From positions 36,689 to 100,688 of the forward strand of contig JAFNUD010000032.1 of assembly GCA_017384225.1 (NCBI GenBank): 64,000 nucleotides of DNA. Direction: 5' to 3'. The DNA is from Paludibacteraceae bacterium (GTDB taxonomy: Bacteria; Bacteroidota; Bacteroidia; Bacteroidales; Paludibacteraceae). The translations under genes were made by a program, and so were the position numbers. The notes under the pieces were generated by a model. The model worked only from the letters and a program-made list of their open reading frames with translations, was not told the DNA's origin and did not search any database. Positions 53,311 to 62,508 of the stretch are shown here, piece after piece; the stretch's first letter is position 1, and every line of letters begins with the position of its first letter.

Positions 53311-53334
53311 AGCCCGCTCGTCGGGCTTTTTTTG
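53311..53334 (+). terminator. terminator of tRNA-Gln(TTG)
   Basis: A 6-bp GC-rich stem AGCCCG/CGGGCT (53311-53316 with 53322-53327), five-base loop and T-run, six bases after the tRNA end. Confidence 0.85.
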
Positions 53335-53388
53335 AGAGAAATCTCAAATGTGTGATGGGATACGGGCAGCCACACCGATAATTATGAA

Positions 53389-53410
53389 TTTTGAATTAAG
53401 AATTTAGAAT
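53389..53410 (+). repeat. AT-rich repeat upstream of rplY
   Basis: TTTTGAATTAAGAATTTAG-type tract, matching the unit at 28583-28615. Confidence 0.7.
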
Positions 53411-53452
53411 TACAATTTCTGCCCCATATTGAGTAACACTTTAATAAAAGAA

Positions 53453-54049
53453 ATGAAAACTTTTGAATTGGTAGGTACTCCACGTAGCGAGTACGGAAAG
53501 AAAGCGGCAAAGACTTTCCGCAAAGAGAACCTCGTACCTTGCAACCTCTATGGCAATGGCGAGAACGTAACTTTCACAGTAACTGTTGATGATGTACGCA
53601 AACTCATCTACACTCCAGACACTATGGCGGTAGAGTTGACAATCGGCGAAACCAAAAGAATGGCAGTTATCAAAGAGTTGCAATTCCACCCAGTATCTGA
53701 AGAGTTGTTCCACATTGATTTCTTGGAGGTAACAGAGAACAAACCTGTAACTGTGGCTATTCCTGTACAATTGTCTGGTCACGCAGAAGGTGTGAAAGCC
53801 GGTGGTAAACTCTCACTCGAGATGAAGAAGCTGAAAGTAAACGGCATCTATACACAAATTCCTAACCGCGTTGAGATCGACGTAACAGAGCTTGGTTTGG
53901 GTAAAAAATTGTATGTAGGCGCAGTAAAAGTAGAAGAGGGCTTGAAACTCATGAACCCAGCTGATGCTTGCGTAGCTCAAGTAAAAGCAACTCGTGCAAG
54001 CCAACAAGCTGCTGCAGCTGCTGCTCCAGCAAAGGGCAAAAAGAAATAA
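53453..54049 (+). CDS. rplY: 50S ribosomal protein L25 (CTC/TL5 form)
   Basis: A 5S-rRNA-binding protein of 198 residues in the two-domain CTC form. The N-terminal L25 domain (MKTFELVGTPRSEYGKKAAK, FRKENLVPCNLYG) is followed by the TL5 beta domain (about 95-180; FHIDFLEVTENKPVTVAIPV), and an Ala/Lys-rich tail. ATG 53453 matches the family start; the longer frame starts in the AT-rich leader. No clear promoter was found between the tRNA terminator and this gene. pth follows after 83 bases with a hairpin between. Confidence 0.92.
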   Translation: MKTFELVGTPRSEYGKKAAKTFRKENLVPCNLYGNGENVTFTVTVDDVRKLIYTPDTMAVELTIGETKRMAVIKELQFHPVSEELFHIDFLEVTENKPVTVAIPVQLSGHAEGVKAGGKLSLEMKKLKVNGIYTQIPNRVEIDVTELGLGKKLYVGAVKVEEGLKLMNPADACVAQVKATRASQQAAAAAAPAKGKKK

Positions 54050-54073
54050 TCACCACTCATAAGAGCGGTCGTG

Positions 54074-54110
54074 AAATAAGAGTGGAAAGGTATGCTTTCC
54101 GCTCTTATTT
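54074..54110. terminator. hairpin between rplY and pth
   Basis: A 16-bp stem (54074-54089 with 54095-54110, one T-G pair) with a five-base loop and A/T flanks. It may be a terminator or a processing site in the rplY-pth transcript. Confidence 0.72.
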
Positions 54111-54132
54111 AGTTTAAGAAGCGGAGTTAATT

Positions 54133-54696
54133 ATGAAATATTTAATCGTTGGATTGGGAAATATTGGTAGCGAATACGCCAATACACGTCATAACATTGG
54201 GTTTATGATGTTGGACGCTTTTGCAGAAAGCAAAAACGCCACTTGGGAAGACAAGCGCTATGGCTTCGTAGCACGTTGTCGAGCTAAAAGTGCGGAGATT
54301 ATCCTGCTCAAACCGTCAACCTACATGAATCTTAGCGGCAATGCCATTCGCTATTGGCTACAACAAGAGAAGATTCCTGTAGAGAACATGTTGGTATTGG
54401 TGGACGACCTCAATCTACCCTTTGGTAGCATCCGTATGCGCAAACAAGGTAGCAACGGGGGGCACAACGGATTAGGACACATACAACAAGTGCTGGGCAC
54501 ACAAAACTACGCCCGACTCAGATTCGGCATAGGCAACGACTTTAGCAAAGGTGCACAATGCAACTTCGTGCTCGGACAATGGAGCGAGGAAGAACAGAAG
54601 ACCCTACCCGACCGATTGAAAGTAGTAAGCGAAATTATTCCCTCTTTCTGCCTACAAGGTATGGATAGGACAATGAATCAGTTTAATGGGAAATAG
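54133..54696 (+). CDS. pth: peptidyl-tRNA hydrolase
   Basis: The enzyme releases tRNA from prematurely dropped peptidyl-tRNA. [20 protein letters not shown] carries the catalytic His20. [36 protein letters not shown] (with the active-site Asp) and GGHNGLGHI are all family motifs. The 187 residues are the normal size. The rplY-pth order is widely conserved in bacteria and supports both calls. Confidence 0.95.
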   Translation: MKYLIVGLGNIGSEYANTRHNIGFMMLDAFAESKNATWEDKRYGFVARCRAKSAEIILLKPSTYMNLSGNAIRYWLQQEKIPVENMLVLVDDLNLPFGSIRMRKQGSNGGHNGLGHIQQVLGTQNYARLRFGIGNDFSKGAQCNFVLGQWSEEEQKTLPDRLKVVSEIIPSFCLQGMDRTMNQFNGK

Positions 54697-54779
54697 TGTA
54701 AAGTTGAACGTGTAAAGTTGAAAGTTGAAAGGCAGGGCGACGAAGTCGCATAATCCCAGCCTTTACACCCTACACCACA

Positions 54780-56717
54780 ATGACAAAACATCCATGGATA
54801 ATAGCAGCCAAGAATCTGCTACTCGCGATGGCAATATACACGCTATCACGAGTGTTTTTCTATTGGGTCAATCTGGATATGTACCCCAACGTTAGCTTCA
54901 CCCATCTATTGGAAATGCTGTCTGGAGGATTGCGATTCGATCTAACCGCACTGCTGTACCTCAACTCGCTATATCTATTGTTGACACTATTACCTCTGCC
55001 AACCAAAATCCGCAACCACTCCCTCTACACCACTATTGCTCAATGGGCATTATGGATTCCAAATATCCTCGGATTCATCGTTAATTGCATAGATATAGTT
55101 TACGTTCGATTCACGGATCGACGCACTACTTGCACTATATTTACCGAATTTCAAAACGATGGTAACTTAGCCAGTATCCTGGGGCAATCCATAATACAAT
55201 ACTGGTATGTAACACTATTTGGCATAACTATTATTGCCCTATTCATCGTTTGCTGTCGCAAGACATGGACCATTGCCACACCACGCCGACCATGGCTCTA
55301 TTATACATCTGAAAGTATATTGATGATTGTCACTATCTACTTCATTGTTATCGGCATTCGCGGTGGATTTGGCAAATATACTCGTCCTATCACTATCTCA
55401 AACGCACTCCAATACACCAACGAGCCACAAGAAACTGCCATATTGCTCAACACACCTTTCTCGTTGATGAAGTCATTGGAAAACACCACCTATGTTCATC
55501 CACAGTATTTCAGCAACGAAGAAGCAGAACAACTATTCTCGCCTATCCACATCGGTGAAATCGAGGCAAACGGGCGTTTAGGTAGTACCAATATTGTAGT
55601 GCTCATTTTAGAATCCTTCTCCAAAGAATACATCGGATTCTACAACCAACATATCGATGAATACGAGGGATATACACCATTCTTAGACTCGCTATTAGCA
55701 CACAGCATCACCTACGCCCACTCCTTTGCATCTGGCAGAAAGTCAATAGACGCAATGCCATCGGTTTTATCGTCTATTCCGATGCTAATAGAGCCTTACA
55801 TAGTCACTCCTTACTCTACAAATGCCGTATCTTCGCTTGCCGATTGCCTACGCAAAGAGGGCTATGCTACCGCCTTTTTCCACGGTGCACCTAATGGCAG
55901 TATGGGTTTTCAAGCTTATGCACGTTCCGCTGGATTTGAGCAATATTTTGGTATGGACGAATACGATGGAATCGAGGCTTTTGATGGAACATGGGCAATA
56001 TGGGATGAGGAGTTTTTGCAATACTACGCTCGCACTATGAGCCAAATGCAGCAGCCCTTTATGACTGCCGTTTTCACCGCTTCCAGCCATCATCCCTTCC
56101 GTGTACCAAAGCGATACGAAGGTGTCTTCCCCGCGGGCGAGAAAGCTATCCACCAATGCATCGGATATACCGACCACGCACTACGCCAGTTCTTCGCATA
56201 CGCGCAACAACAAGCTTGGTATGAGAACACCCTCTTTGTTCTCACGGCCGACCATACCAATCAAATCACAATACCTGAATACGCTACTGCTAAAGGACTA
56301 TTTGAAGTTCCTATTGCCTTCTATTCTCCCCGATGGAATCAGGGACAACTACACACACAAGGAGCCGTCAGCCAAACAGACATCATGCCATCTGTTTTGG
56401 CATACTTAGGCTACAGCAAACCGTTCTTCGCTTTTGGCGAAAATGCCCTAACACAAGCCAAACAACATCCATGGGCTGTCTGCTACAACCACCCTGTTTA
56501 TCAGTTACTAACGGATAGTCTGCTGCTGCAATTTGATGGCAAGGAAGTACGAGCAGTATATGACTACCAGAGTGACCCGATGTTACAACACAATATTGCC
56601 GACGAGGCAGACACAGAGGCCTTGCAGACCTATCTGCGAGCCTATATACAACAATATATTTACCGATTGACGACCAACCAATTAACCGTTGAAACCGATG
56701 GAAGTAAGAGTAGATAA
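54780..56717 (+). CDS. LTA-synthase-like sulfatase-fold membrane protein
   Basis: A 645-residue protein with five N-terminal membrane segments (within about 10-195) and an extracytoplasmic alkaline-phosphatase-fold domain (about 255-600). NIVVLILESFSKEYIGFYN supplies the metal-binding Glu; FASGRKSIDAMPSVLSSIP has a Ser at the usual Thr nucleophile position, as is common in this Bacteroidota group. FFHGAPNGSMGF, FTASSHHPFRVP and LTADHTNQI provide further ligands. It is likely to transfer phosphoglycerol or phosphoethanolamine to surface molecules. The target is unknown. The next gene overlaps by 20 bases. Confidence 0.85.
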   Translation: MTKHPWIIAAKNLLLAMAIYTLSRVFFYWVNLDMYPNVSFTHLLEMLSGGLRFDLTALLYLNSLYLLLTLLPLPTKIRNHSLYTTIAQWALWIPNILGFIVNCIDIVYVRFTDRRTTCTIFTEFQNDGNLASILGQSIIQYWYVTLFGITIIALFIVCCRKTWTIATPRRPWLYYTSESILMIVTIYFIVIGIRGGFGKYTRPITISNALQYTNEPQETAILLNTPFSLMKSLENTTYVHPQYFSNEEAEQLFSPIHIGEIEANGRLGSTNIVVLILESFSKEYIGFYNQHIDEYEGYTPFLDSLLAHSITYAHSFASGRKSIDAMPSVLSSIPMLIEPYIVTPYSTNAVSSLADCLRKEGYATAFFHGAPNGSMGFQAYARSAGFEQYFGMDEYDGIEAFDGTWAIWDEEFLQYYARTMSQMQQPFMTAVFTASSHHPFRVPKRYEGVFPAGEKAIHQCIGYTDHALRQFFAYAQQQAWYENTLFVLTADHTNQITIPEYATAKGLFEVPIAFYSPRWNQGQLHTQGAVSQTDIMPSVLAYLGYSKPFFAFGENALTQAKQHPWAVCYNHPVYQLLTDSLLLQFDGKEVRAVYDYQSDPMLQHNIADEADTEALQTYLRAYIQQYIYRLTTNQLTVETDGSKSR

Positions 56718-57114
56718 ATACCTCTGGGCAATGCGCATCTACAAGACGCGCTCCATAGCCACCGATGCGTGCAAGTGCGGACGCGTGAAGATGAACGGTA
56801 CAGAAGTCAAACCCAGTCGCAGTTTTCATGTGGGTGACATATTCACCGTGCGCAAAGGTCCTATTACCTATACGTATCGTATATTGCAACTCTGTGGCAA
56901 TCGCTTAGGAGCCAAAATGGTACCTGAATATCTGCAAGACATTACCCCAAAAGAGCAATTAGAACTGCTGGAATTGGCACGCTATGCCGCTCAGAGCGGA
57001 CGCGACCGCGGTACAGGACGCCCAACCAAGAAAGATAGACGAGACATAGAACTATTTTTTTCGGATGATTACAACCAATTATTAGATGAAGATTATGATA
57101 TTGAAGAAGAATAA
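56698..57114 (+). CDS. hslR: Hsp15-like S4-domain RNA-binding protein
   Basis: A 138-residue RNA-binding protein. The S4 domain (about 3-65) begins VRVDKYLWAMRIYKTRSIAT and continues CKCGRVKMNGTEVKPSR. HslR rescues stalled 50S-nascent-chain complexes in E. coli; the Bacteroidota homologue may do the same. It ends with the common GRPTKKDRRDIE segment and an acidic tail. ATG 56698 lies within the last codons of the upstream gene; an earlier TTG (56689) is less likely. It overlaps the next gene. Confidence 0.85.
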   Translation: MEVRVDKYLWAMRIYKTRSIATDACKCGRVKMNGTEVKPSRSFHVGDIFTVRKGPITYTYRILQLCGNRLGAKMVPEYLQDITPKEQLELLELARYAAQSGRDRGTGRPTKKDRRDIELFFSDDYNQLLDEDYDIEEE

Positions 57115-57544
57115 TATTGCCGAATACATCCTATATCTCTGGCAGATAGAGGATTACCTGCGTGCTTTCCCACAGCAAGCAGAAGCCAATCAGGAACTAC
57201 ATGACCTATACAACATGATGCTCCAAGAGAATATCATTGAGGGTGGACACCTACAATTGGCAAAAAATGCATTGGCAGAGTTGGAGGATCTACACGATGA
57301 TATCTTGCAGCAGGAAGCTACCTACCGCGCTGCTATGCTACGCCTCACTCCTGCACTCAACCTGTTGAAAGCCAAGACCAACACCCCCACCATGAGCGAT
57401 ATCGAAGCATGCTTGATATTGCTCTATCAAATCATGATGCTACATCTGCAACAACGCGAAATCTCCGCAGAGACAGCAGAGACCCAAAAGCAAGCTACCC
57501 AAGTACTACAATACTTGAGCAAAACCTACCGCGAACAAGAATGA
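57095..57544 (+). CDS. DUF4924 family protein
   Basis: A 149-residue soluble helical protein. The opening LKKNNIAEYILYLWQIEDYLRA is the DUF4924 signature. The rest is helical with DLYNMMLQENII and ACLILLYQIMMLHLQQREIS. The function is unknown. The start overlaps the end of the hslR-like gene (an ATG at 57086 is also possible), and its stop overlaps the nth start (ATGA), so the three genes form one coupled unit. Confidence 0.82.
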   Translation: MILKKNNIAEYILYLWQIEDYLRAFPQQAEANQELHDLYNMMLQENIIEGGHLQLAKNALAELEDLHDDILQQEATYRAAMLRLTPALNLLKAKTNTPTMSDIEACLILLYQIMMLHLQQREISAETAETQKQATQVLQYLSKTYREQE

Positions 57545-58179
57545 CCATCAAACAACGATACGAAGGAGTACTTACGCAGTTGGCACAAGAATGGCCTACT
57601 GCTGATAGCGAATTGAATTTCGAGAACGAATATCAGCTGTTGGTAGCCGTAATGCTATCTGCACAATGCACCGATAAACGCGTGAATATGGTCACCCCTG
57701 CGCTTTTTGCCGCCTACCCCACCATCGGAGATTTAGCCCAATCCAACACAGAAAAAGTACTAAGTTATATCCGATCGGTGAGTTACCCCAATAGCAAAGC
57801 AGCACATCTGGTAGAAATGGCAAAACGCGTAGTGGATGTATATGCAGGTGAGATTCCCAACACACGAGAAGAACTACAAACATTGGCTGGAGTAGGCAGA
57901 AAAACAGCCAACGTGGTCTGCGCCGTATGGTGGAACCAACCTACTATGGCTGTGGACACACATATCTTCCGTGTAGCAGAGCGCATCGGACTAACTACCA
58001 ATGCCAAAAATCCATTAGACAGCGAAAAACAGCTCATCAAATATATACCCGAATCAGTCATACCGAAAGCACATCATTGGCTACTACTACACGGGCGATA
58101 CACCTGTCAAGCACGCACGCCGAAGTGCGAAAAATGCCACTTAACCGCATTTTGCAAGTATTTTGCTAAGAAAAAATAA
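57541..58179 (+). CDS. nth: endonuclease III (DNA glycosylase/AP lyase)
   Basis: Endonuclease III removes oxidised pyrimidines and cleaves the abasic site. MLSAQCTDKRVN begins the catalytic region; the HhH motif LQTLAGVGRKTANVV includes the catalytic Lys, and the Asp follows in AVDTHIFRV. The four Cys of the [4Fe-4S] cluster are in C-x6-C-x2-C-x5-C order near the C-terminus (CQARTPKCEKCHLTAFC). The length of 212 residues is normal. ATG 57541 overlaps the DUF4924 stop by four bases; the longer reading frame is internal to that gene. Confidence 0.94.
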   Translation: MTIKQRYEGVLTQLAQEWPTADSELNFENEYQLLVAVMLSAQCTDKRVNMVTPALFAAYPTIGDLAQSNTEKVLSYIRSVSYPNSKAAHLVEMAKRVVDVYAGEIPNTREELQTLAGVGRKTANVVCAVWWNQPTMAVDTHIFRVAERIGLTTNAKNPLDSEKQLIKYIPESVIPKAHHWLLLHGRYTCQARTPKCEKCHLTAFCKYFAKKK

Positions 58180-58185
58180 AAACCT

Positions 58186-58217
58186 CTTGCATTTATGCAA
58201 GAAAATTAGTATCTTTG
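58186..58217 (+). promoter_or_regulatory. promoter of tamB with overlapping inverted repeat
   Basis: CTTG (-33) at 58186-58189, 20 bases, TATCTTTG at 58210-58217. The -33 box lies in a perfect 6-bp inverted repeat CTTGCA/TGCAAG (58186-58191 with 58196-58201) that could bind a regulator or form part of an RNA hairpin after nth. Confidence 0.65.
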
Positions 58218-58257
58218 CGCGATTTTTGTATAAATCATCTAAATTGCTATTCAAACA

Positions 58258-61200
58258 ATGCGCAAAGCACTTGCTGTCATAGGAATAATCTTAGTATCAC
58301 TACTCTTACTGATGGGTGGTTGCACCTTGTCGTTGCGATTTAGCTATGTGCAAACCTTCATCGTAAGAATGGTAACCGAGCGCATGTCTGAGGCGCTGAA
58401 CGCAGATGTCTCTATCCAACGGATTCACTATCGTCCGCTAAACCACCTGAGCATTGATAGCCTATATATCAGTGACCAGCAGCAAGATACGTTGCTCTTC
58501 ATCGAACAAGCCAACTTGGCAGTCAACCTGCTCAACATCCTGGACAACCGATTGGATATGATGCATGTAGAGATGAAAAATCCCTATCTGAATCTACAAT
58601 CGATCAACGATACCACACTCAATTGCCAATTCCTATTGGATAAGATACAGCGCCGCGATAGTTTCTACATGCCGCTGCGTGTGAGCGTAGATTTGCTACG
58701 CCTTACAGACCTGCGTTTCCGCTACAATGAAATACTGGTAGATCAACTGCAGTTGGATTTGCAACTCCCTGTGTGGAGCCACGACTCGCTGGATATAGCC
58801 ATCAACGAATTTAGTTTGCGCGCACAGATAGACCAGATAGATGCAGCATTCAATGCCACCATGCATGGTAATCTGGATTCGCTATATGCCGACCAGATGG
58901 TATTAGTATATCGCAATAAGTGCCTTTTTGACGGCGATATAGCCGCATATCACCTTACCCAATTAGATTCGCTATATATACAAGCAAACTGTAATGATCT
59001 GTACTGCAATCACGCATTATTGCAAGATTTTCTATCGCAATTGCTTTCCCGCACCATACGCCTACCTCAACCAATAGCTCAATTGGGACACGTACACTAC
59101 CGCGGCACCATTGATGGTCGTCTGGAGCATCTCAATCTGCATGGATCATTCACCTCCGCTTTGGGATCGCTATCGGTGAATGGCTATGCTGAATCAGACA
59201 GACAGATGCAGCATATTAAACTATTCGGACACGTATCTACCAAGCATTTTCAATTGGGCAAAATACTCAACAATAGCGATTTAGGCAAGATAGCCTTCCA
59301 TGCACATTTGGATGCTAATATCGATTCATTGCAATTGACACAGTGCGTAGCCGAAGCTAACATACAGCAAATAGACTACCGAGGCTATACCTATCAAGAT
59401 ATACATTTTGATGGCATGATGGGCAAAGAGGAAGTCAGTGGAAATTTGCAAATCAACGACGAGAACATCACACTGAAAATCAATGGATTGGCAGAGTGGT
59501 CGAAAGAAGATACACGTCTGGATATGACCGCACAAATTGCCAATCTACGTCCTAATGCCATCCACCTGACAGAGGACTATTCAGGACTTTGCATCAATGC
59601 TGCCACCTCTATTAGTATGTCCACCTCTGGAGCACCCAAGCAGATGCTGGACAACTTGACCGGATATGTGATCATTGACTCGTTGCATATGGTCAACAGC
59701 GGGAAACAGGCTACAATGAACCAACTGAAACTCAATATTGAAAGCGAATGGCAAAATGGTCGCCCCATACGCAAAATATCGCTCCAATCAGATTATCTGA
59801 CAGCTAACCTTTCTGGTCAGTTTCAATACACTACACTGCCCAATACCTGCAAACGACTCTTGCATAAATATGCTCCCAGTTTACTTGATGCGCCCAAAAG
59901 ACGCAATAAGATACCTAACAAACTGGAATTTTATGCGTATTTCCACCATTTAGACCAAATATCACAAGTATTGGATTTGCCTATATCTTTCCCCTCTTAC
60001 CCTACCATCAAAGGATTTCTCAACGAAGAAATAGAGCAGATGGGTCTGCAAGCACATATCCCACATATCTACACATCGGGGGCACAAATTGACAACCTAA
60101 CTATATCCATGGAGAATAGTCAGGATAGTTTGGACGTAGCTGTCTATATGTATAATCGCCTGCCTAAGAACAATCCTACGGCAGCCAAGATAGGCGATGT
60201 GAAGGCACATGCCAATATCACTGCACTCAACGACAAGATGAATGTCAGCATTCAGTTAGACAACACCGACAGCATACGCAATGAAGGTACGATACAGATC
60301 ACATCGCACCTATTACAATATGCCAACAAGCCTCTGCTGAATGTACACCTACATCCTACCAATATTATTCTTAACGACTCAGCATGGACAATTGATGGTG
60401 CCAATATCATCTACAATGCCCATGAGAAAAAATTGGCTATTACCGACTTCGCTCTAAAAACAGATTATCAATCAATAGCCGCACACGGTACAGCATCACC
60501 CAATGTAGAAGACTCTATCACAGTGGAGTTGCGCAATATTGACCTGCAATACCTATTGGGCTATACTGGAGTAGGAGATGCTATTACTGTACAAGGACCA
60601 CTCACTGGTTGGGCTACTCTATATGGACTCTTTACCAATCCTATGGTAGAAGCACAAGCCGTGATCCCAAAAGCAGGACTCAACGGCACATATCTGGGCG
60701 ATTTGAGTGCTCAAGCCTACTTGAATCGAGAAGATAAAACCGTTATTATCGAGGGGCAAGTCATAGACTCGACAAATCACAACGTAATACAAGTACACGG
60801 AAAAGTCATTCCTGCCACTAAATGGTGGGGATTAGATATCCACTGCGACAGCGTAGATATTAATCTGATAGACTATTGGACTCATCCTTTCTTCAGCAAC
60901 CCACAAGGTAGAGCACACGGTAATATGCAAGTGTCTGGAATAGAACAAAAGGTTTGGGTAACCGCTGCTATGCTGGGAAAAGATGTACAACTCACGATAC
61001 CACAATTGGGTAGCACATTCTATTTAAACGACTCTATATTCTTGGACTCCACTGCTATTCGTCTGCCACACATAGACGTATGGGATGCGGAGGGACACCA
61101 TGGTACTTTTGACGGAACAATCCATCATACCTATTTCCAAAACTTCACCTTCGACCTCAACGTAGATGTTAACAACATGCTGGCAATGAACTTGCCATAT

Positions 61201-62493
61201 AACGCACAATCTTTGTTTTATGGCAAAGTATATGGTACGGGCAAGGTTAATATCAAAGGTAATGACACAGAATGTCGTATCAATGTGGACGCACGCACAG
61301 AACCTAATTCCAAATTCTATCTTAGCGTTAATACAGCTTCGGTAGCATCCAACTCTTCGTTTGTGCATTTTGTACAGCCAGATACTGCCCACACGCTACT
61401 TCGCTTGCTCAACTATGAACAGAATAATAGCACACCTACGAACACACAACCACGTTCCCGCTTCATCTTATCATTACAGCTCGAAGTTACTCCAACCACA
61501 GATATTAACATTCGATTAGGTAGTGACGATGGCATTCGCGGTCGAGGCGAAGGCAATATAAAAATCACCTATGATGACTCTACCGAAGATGTACAGATGT
61601 TGGGTACATACACACTGCAATCAGGTGTATTCTCCTACGCATTAGGTAATATCGTTCGCCGCAATTTTGATATAGCCGAAGGCAGTCGCGTGATTTGGAG
61701 TGGCAATTACCTTTCACCTACGGTGGACATTACAGGTCGCTACCATACTACGGCATCACTGCGCGACCTATTTGGTAGCGAGTTCTCGCAAGCGGCTACC
61801 AACCGCTCATCGGTACCTGTCAACTGCGTGTTGTACATGACCGACCAACTATTCAATCCTACTCTGCGTTTTGCAGTAGAGTTGCCACAATCAGATGAGT
61901 CAGTACAAAGCCAAGTCAACTCTATCATCAACACCGAAGAGATGCTCATGCGTCAGGTAATCTACCTGCTGGTATTCAACCGTTTCTACACAGCTGACTA
62001 CTTGCAAAACACACAAACAGTCGGACTCAACGAGACCTACTCGTTTCTATCATCGACCATCACTGGTCAAATCAACTCATGGCTGAGCAAACTCACCGAC
62101 ATCTTCACCATGGGATTCAATTTCCGTACCGATGGTGAGGGAGAAACCGCATCACAAGAATACGAAGCTAACTTCCAACTACAACCCATACGGCAGTTGG
62201 TCATCAATGGTAATTTTGGTTATCGCTACAACGACCTGAGCAATCGTCCCTTCTTTGGCGATTTGGATATAGAGTACCTGTTGACCGCCAACGGCAAACT
62301 GCGCGCAAAAGCATATACCCATACTGTGGACAAATATTCGCTTAGACAAGCCAATACCGTACAGGGAGTGGGTTTAGTATTCAAGCACGATTTCAATTGG
62401 AAACGCCTCAAGAAAAAAGTGCGTCAGCGCCGTGCAGATACAACCGAAGATGCCATTACTATTCCTATTCAAGATGCACCATCTACCCCTTAA
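58258..62493 (+). CDS. tamB: TamB-like translocation/assembly module protein (DUF490)
   Basis: A 1411-residue inner-membrane-anchored protein spanning the periplasm, related to AsmA-like lipid-transport or OM-assembly proteins. The N-terminal anchor is KALAVIGIILVSLLLLMGG; an LMGGC sequence there looks like a lipobox but probably lies in the membrane anchor. The long middle is beta-rich with repeated 'DSL-I' and 'L-L-G-' strands. The C-terminal TamB domain (about 1050-1390) contains LFGSEFSQAATNRSSVPVNC, then a VQSQVNSIINTEEMLMRQ region and FNRFYTADYLQ. It may carry phospholipids to the outer membrane. No tamA gene is in the window. Confidence 0.86.
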   Translation: MRKALAVIGIILVSLLLLMGGCTLSLRFSYVQTFIVRMVTERMSEALNADVSIQRIHYRPLNHLSIDSLYISDQQQDTLLFIEQANLAVNLLNILDNRLDMMHVEMKNPYLNLQSINDTTLNCQFLLDKIQRRDSFYMPLRVSVDLLRLTDLRFRYNEILVDQLQLDLQLPVWSHDSLDIAINEFSLRAQIDQIDAAFNATMHGNLDSLYADQMVLVYRNKCLFDGDIAAYHLTQLDSLYIQANCNDLYCNHALLQDFLSQLLSRTIRLPQPIAQLGHVHYRGTIDGRLEHLNLHGSFTSALGSLSVNGYAESDRQMQHIKLFGHVSTKHFQLGKILNNSDLGKIAFHAHLDANIDSLQLTQCVAEANIQQIDYRGYTYQDIHFDGMMGKEEVSGNLQINDENITLKINGLAEWSKEDTRLDMTAQIANLRPNAIHLTEDYSGLCINAATSISMSTSGAPKQMLDNLTGYVIIDSLHMVNSGKQATMNQLKLNIESEWQNGRPIRKISLQSDYLTANLSGQFQYTTLPNTCKRLLHKYAPSLLDAPKRRNKIPNKLEFYAYFHHLDQISQVLDLPISFPSYPTIKGFLNEEIEQMGLQAHIPHIYTSGAQIDNLTISMENSQDSLDVAVYMYNRLPKNNPTAAKIGDVKAHANITALNDKMNVSIQLDNTDSIRNEGTIQITSHLLQYANKPLLNVHLHPTNIILNDSAWTIDGANIIYNAHEKKLAITDFALKTDYQSIAAHGTASPNVEDSITVELRNIDLQYLLGYTGVGDAITVQGPLTGWATLYGLFTNPMVEAQAVIPKAGLNGTYLGDLSAQAYLNREDKTVIIEGQVIDSTNHNVIQVHGKVIPATKWWGLDIHCDSVDINLIDYWTHPFFSNPQGRAHGNMQVSGIEQKVWVTAAMLGKDVQLTIPQLGSTFYLNDSIFLDSTAIRLPHIDVWDAEGHHGTFDGTIHHTYFQNFTFDLNVDVNNMLAMNLPYNAQSLFYGKVYGTGKVNIKGNDTECRINVDARTEPNSKFYLSVNTASVASNSSFVHFVQPDTAHTLLRLLNYEQNNSTPTNTQPRSRFILSLQLEVTPTTDINIRLGSDDGIRGRGEGNIKITYDDSTEDVQMLGTYTLQSGVFSYALGNIVRRNFDIAEGSRVIWSGNYLSPTVDITGRYHTTASLRDLFGSEFSQAATNRSSVPVNCVLYMTDQLFNPTLRFAVELPQSDESVQSQVNSIINTEEMLMRQVIYLLVFNRFYTADYLQNTQTVGLNETYSFLSSTITGQINSWLSKLTDIFTMGFNFRTDGEGETASQEYEANFQLQPIRQLVINGNFGYRYNDLSNRPFFGDLDIEYLLTANGKLRAKAYTHTVDKYSLRQANTVQGVGLVFKHDFNWKRLKKKVRQRRADTTEDAITIPIQDAPSTP

Positions 62494-62508
62494 ATAGCCA
62501 AACTGCTT

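Larger units (their letters stand above)
52336..53452. other. 1.1-kb region of decayed elements
   Basis: It contains the cluster 2 terminator, a decayed regulator promoter and start, the 3' part of a group II intron, an inverted truncated regulator copy, the tRNA-Gln(TTG) gene with promoter and terminator, and an AT-rich repeat. No complete protein gene is seen. Confidence 0.75.
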
